This document shows, piece after piece, positions 60,996-64,000 of a stretch of DNA of 64,000 nt. The notes under the pieces are model-generated. The model had not been told where the DNA came from, ran no database searches, and worked only from the letters and a program-made list of their open reading frames with translations. This DNA is from Commensalibacter intestini A911 (GTDB lineage: Bacteria; Pseudomonadota; Alphaproteobacteria; Acetobacterales; Acetobacteraceae), in assembly GCF_000231445.1 (NCBI RefSeq), contig NZ_AGFR01000007.1:1-64000 (forward strand), given 5' to 3'. Position 1 is the stretch's first letter, and every line of letters starts with the position of its first letter. Both the position numbers and the translations under genes were made by a program.

Positions 60996-61074
60996 ATTCT
61001 CTTATCAATCAGGTTACTTAAATACATAAATTAAAATTATAATTGCTAGTCAATTCAATTATAACCTCTTTTAT

Positions 61075-61485
61075 CTATTCCTTGTTTGGCAATAATTCAA
61101 TCATTACTTGTGCAAATGCATAAGGATGTTCATCAGTCATCGTCAACAAAATATTAGATATATATCCATCTTTTCCAAGGCGTTGCAACTGCTTTAATGC
61201 TCCATTCGTTAACTTTAAAGAAGGCTGACCACTTGGTAAATTTATTACTTCAATATCGTGATAAAAAACCTCATCATTAAATCCAGTCCCTAATGCTTTC
61301 GCACAAGCTTCTTTCGCAGCCCAACGTTTAGCATAAGTCCCTAAACGCGTTTGACCATAACGCCCTTCAGCTTTTTTTATTTCATTAACTGTAAAAATGC
61401 GTTGCATAAAGCGTTCACCATGACGCTCTAACACACCTTCAATCCGCCTCATATCACATAAGTCAGAACCTATTCCAACAATCAT
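61075..61485 (-). CDS. acpS: holo-ACP synthase
   Basis: 136 residues. It attaches 4'-phosphopantetheine to acyl carrier protein. The N-terminal MIVGIGSDLCDMRRIEGVLERHG carries the metal-binding Asp; KRWAAKEACAKALGTGF carries the Glu and Lys of the active site. It lies between rel and lepB, as is usual in alphaproteobacteria. Its upstream and downstream gaps are 11 and 79 bases. Confidence 0.96.
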   Translation of the reverse strand: MIVGIGSDLCDMRRIEGVLERHGERFMQRIFTVNEIKKAEGRYGQTRLGTYAKRWAAKEACAKALGTGFNDEVFYHDIEVINLPSGQPSLKLTNGALKQLQRLGKDGYISNILLTMTDEHPYAFAQVMIELLPNKE

Positions 61486-61496
61486 ACCTATCTTCC

Positions 61497-63767
61497 TTAT
61501 GCCATAGACCGCTCTACGTGAATGATTCCTTTAACGCCTTGTAGACCCGAAATAATTGAGTTTAAATGATCTACGTCTTTCACTTCCAAATCGAGTAAAA
61601 TTTCTATAAAATCAATATGACGATTCAGAATTTTGAGATTTAAAATACTTCCATTATGTTGAGCTGCACGGTTTGTAATACTAGCCAAAATATCCGTAAC
61701 ATTTTCACCCACAACCTTTACACGTCCTACATAGTTTTTCTTTGCATCAACATGAGCTAAAACATCATAATCCCAATCCATACTCATAAAACGTTCAGGC
61801 ATCGATGCATAATTACTGAGCATCGAACAAGATTTACAATGAACAGTAATCCCTTTACCGGTGGCAACAATTCCCACAACGTCGTCCCCAGGCAAAGGAT
61901 GACAACAGCCAGCAAAATGAACACTAATTCCTTTGGTCATCCCTTTTAAAGGAATCACATTATGCAGATGCGCACCATTACTCGATAAAGAAGACGACGA
62001 AGGTGATTTTTTTTCTGTTAATCCAGTAACGAAACGAGGGGCACGTTTCGTCGGACGCAACTCTGGATAAGCAGTATAAACCACATCTTTCGCTAATAAA
62101 GCGTTACTACCCACAGCAACATATAAATCTGTTATAGAAGATTGTTTTAATGGTTTCAAAACCGTTTCTAAGATTTTTTGAGACCCATCAATTCCCTCTT
62201 GTCGGAAGGCTTTCGCTAATGCAACTCGCCCCGCCTCAATTTTAATTTCTTTTTGTTGACTACTAACAAAATGGCGAATACGCGCCCTAGCCTTACCAGT
62301 AACAACAAATCGTTCCCATGACGGAGAAGGATTCCCCTCTCTTGCTGTCATAATCTCAACTTGAGCACCGTTATGTAATTGCTCTCTTAATGGTACCAAA
62401 CGACCATTAACCTTAGCTCCAACGCAACGATCACCAACTTGACTATGAACTGCATACGCAAAATCAACAGGCGTTGCACCACGAGGAAGCTGTATCAACT
62501 CTCCTCTTGGCGTAAAACAAAAAACTAAATCTTGATAAAGTTCTAATTTCGTATTTTCTAAAAACTCATCAGGCGCCGCAGAATCTTCTAAAATATCCAA
62601 CAGATCCTGAACCCAACGCAATTTTTTAAATTTAGGCGCTGCCTCTCCGACTTCAGCGTTGGCATCCTTACCCGCAACAGGCAGCTGCTTATAAACCCAA
62701 TGCGACGCAACCCCATTCTCTGCAATATCATGCATTTCTCGAGTGCGGATTTGAATTTCAATTCGTTGATTACGAGGGTGCCTGAGAGTAACCCCAGTAT
62801 GAATACTTTGATATCCGTTTGCCTTTGGCGTAGAGATATAGTCTTTAAACCGCCCAGCAACAACGGGATAACTGCTATGCACAACCCCTAGGGCCGCATA
62901 ACAATCCTCTTTCGTATCCACAATAATACGAAATGCCATAATGTCAGATAATTGTTCAAAAGCGACTTGCCTTCTATTCATTTTTTCCCAAATAGAATAA
63001 CAAGATTTTTCACGACCTGTCGTTTCAACATTACGCAATCCAGCATCTTCACAGATCTCTTTAAGTTCCTGACAAACTTCTTCAACAATATCTGCTCCTT
63101 GCCCACGCAAGAAATTTAATCGAGCACGAATGGATGCATCTGCTTCTGGCTCTAAAACAGAAAAAGCAATATTCTGTAATTCCGTTTTAACATTATCCAT
63201 ACCGATACGTTCGGCCAATGGCGCATAAATATCCATGGTCTCACGTGCAATACGTTGCTTACGATCTAACCTTTGAACATAATGTAACGTTCGCATATTA
63301 TGCAAACGATCAGCTAACTTTACAATTAAAACACGGATATCTTTTGACATTGCCAAAACAAGCTTACGAAAATTTTCCGCCTGTTTTGTTCGGTCTGATT
63401 GCAACTCTAAACGAGTTAACTTGGTAACACCATCAACAAGGTCTGCAACAACAACACCAAACTCTTTTTCTAAGAATTCGCGAGTAACTTCTGTATCCTC
63501 AATAGTGTCGTGAAGTAATCCTGTGATAATAGAAGTAATATCCACTCTTAAATGTGCTAGAATATTTGCAACGGCAAGAGGGTGAATAATATACGGGGCA
63601 CCATTATCACGAAACTGCTGTTCGTGGGCCTTAAATGCGACTTGAAACGCTTTTTCGACAAGTGAAAGGTCTAAATCGGGCTCATATTTTCGAATATGCC
63701 GAATTAAACCTTCGCAATCAACGTGATCACTTTCACTTAATGTCGTGGGAAGATAAATATTTTCCAC
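61497..63767 (-). CDS. rel: bifunctional (p)ppGpp synthetase/hydrolase Rel
   Basis: 756 residues. The single long RelA/SpoT homologue of alphaproteobacteria, which makes and degrades the stringent alarmone. The HD hydrolase is intact: H62 in YIIHPLAVANIL, H86-D87 in LLHDTIEDT, and D153 in LADRLHNMRT. The synthetase has DIMAFRIIVD at 275-284 and RFKDYISTPKANGYQSIHTG at 306-325; RFKD is the RxKD form of bifunctional enzymes, not the ExDD of monofunctional RelA. TGS (about 410-470) and C-terminal ACT domains follow. Confidence 0.97.
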   Translation of the reverse strand: MENIYLPTTLSESDHVDCEGLIRHIRKYEPDLDLSLVEKAFQVAFKAHEQQFRDNGAPYIIHPLAVANILAHLRVDITSIITGLLHDTIEDTEVTREFLEKEFGVVVADLVDGVTKLTRLELQSDRTKQAENFRKLVLAMSKDIRVLIVKLADRLHNMRTLHYVQRLDRKQRIARETMDIYAPLAERIGMDNVKTELQNIAFSVLEPEADASIRARLNFLRGQGADIVEEVCQELKEICEDAGLRNVETTGREKSCYSIWEKMNRRQVAFEQLSDIMAFRIIVDTKEDCYAALGVVHSSYPVVAGRFKDYISTPKANGYQSIHTGVTLRHPRNQRIEIQIRTREMHDIAENGVASHWVYKQLPVAGKDANAEVGEAAPKFKKLRWVQDLLDILEDSAAPDEFLENTKLELYQDLVFCFTPRGELIQLPRGATPVDFAYAVHSQVGDRCVGAKVNGRLVPLREQLHNGAQVEIMTAREGNPSPSWERFVVTGKARARIRHFVSSQQKEIKIEAGRVALAKAFRQEGIDGSQKILETVLKPLKQSSITDLYVAVGSNALLAKDVVYTAYPELRPTKRAPRFVTGLTEKKSPSSSSLSSNGAHLHNVIPLKGMTKGISVHFAGCCHPLPGDDVVGIVATGKGITVHCKSCSMLSNYASMPERFMSMDWDYDVLAHVDAKKNYVGRVKVVGENVTDILASITNRAAQHNGSILNLKILNRHIDFIEILLDLEVKDVDHLNSIISGLQGVKGIIHVERSMA

Positions 63768-63841
63768 TTAACCCCTGATACTGATTATTACCTTAATTTA
63801 ATCAATTATAAGCATAAAAACCAATATGAAAAGAAGGTTTT

Positions 63842-64000
63842 TTAAAAATTATCAGATCCCGAACGACGACGGTCAAGTTCACTCATAATCTCATTAATAT
63901 TTTCAAATGAATTATGAGACATATTCCGTTTTTCTTCTTCAGCAGTCACATCTTGAAGGCCAAAAATATTTTTTTCAGTTGGAATAATATCAACAACCTC
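63842..64000 (-). CDS. rpoZ: probable C-terminus of RNA polymerase omega subunit (gene continues past right edge)
   Basis: 52 residues, open to the right edge with its stop at 63842, 74 bases before the rel start. The visible part is acidic and polar (EKNIFGLQDVTAEEEKRN, then EIMSELDRRRSGSDNF) and shows no domain by itself. The assignment rests on position: rpoZ directly precedes rel in alphaproteobacteria, and omega subunits there have a variable acidic tail. The N-terminal conserved core is outside the window, so this is tentative. Confidence 0.45.
   Translation of the reverse strand, partial: EVVDIIPTEKNIFGLQDVTAEEEKRNMSHNSFENINEIMSELDRRRSGSDNF

Noticed and set aside
61036-61064. Short AT-only inverted repeat between lepB and acpS
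   Set aside because: Nine pairs of A and T only, likely chance at this composition, and no T run.

Overview
The window is a low-G+C alphaproteobacterial chromosome segment. It most likely comes from the Acetobacteraceae, and the AT-rich composition together with this gene set suggests a gut symbiont such as Commensalibacter (inference; no 16S rRNA is present). Alphaproteobacterial markers are trcR (DUF1013), the TIGR02302/DUF4175 protein, the DUF1150-Hsp20 pair, argH-lptM and lysA-TIGR02302, kdsD-lptC-lptA-lptB, and the rpoZ-rel-acpS-lepB-rnc-era order. I found no tRNA, rRNA, CRISPR array, insertion sequence or prophage.

Bases 1-5185 are accessory. Two tandem paralogues on the minus strand encode large proteins of 17-18-residue strand-loop-strand (AIDA-type) repeats. 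The complete one ends in a Hedgehog/intein-like (Hint) domain broken by a one-base frameshift; the other runs off the left edge. They share a 55-base upstream block, and a perfect 30-bp palindrome lies in front of the leftmost one. Bases 5186-13880 are mostly housekeeping: secD-secF, a lipoprotein, mscL, rpmE, trcR-purE-purK, radC and argH-lptM.

Bases 13900-18000 hold a secreted serine protease, an unknown membrane-anchored protein and a ribitol catabolism pair (rbtD-rbtK). They sit between lptM and lysA, which are normally close in alphaproteobacteria, so this looks like an insertion into a conserved operon. Then come lysA, the TIGR02302 protein, an iron-uptake unit (TonB-dependent receptor plus PiuC-type dioxygenase) with two Fur-like boxes inside a long dyad, an M48 peptidase, an EVE protein whose ribosome-binding site lies in a 17-bp inverted repeat, a ribonuclease D-like exonuclease, and the LPS export operon kdsD-lptC-lptA-lptB. 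A flavodoxin-fold oxidoreductase and a DUF817 membrane protein separate lptB from hpf, and rpoN is absent.

Bases 33500-37800 hold the DUF1150-hsp20 heat-shock unit with an RpoH-type promoter, def-fmt-truA, and an unrecognised gene split by a frameshift in an A run. Two long minus-strand clusters follow. The first is rpmH-rnpA-yidD-yidC-engB-argB-dapD-dapE plus a membrane protein (ribosome/RNase P, membrane insertion, arginine and lysine synthesis). The second runs from the right edge: rpoZ(partial)-rel-acpS-lepB-rnc-era-pyrH-frr-uppS-cdsA-dxr-rseP-bamA-ompH-lpxD-fabZ-lpxA-lpxI-gloA-mmcQ. It links stringent response, secretion, RNA processing, isoprenoid and phospholipid precursors, outer-membrane protein assembly and lipid A synthesis. 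An orphan membrane protein with a histidine-kinase-like helical segment lies between the two clusters.

The strongest candidates for something undescribed are the tandem Hint/AIDA proteins with their shared control region, the frameshifted gene at 36993-37771, the hairpin over the EVE ribosome-binding site, and the orphan kinase-like protein.
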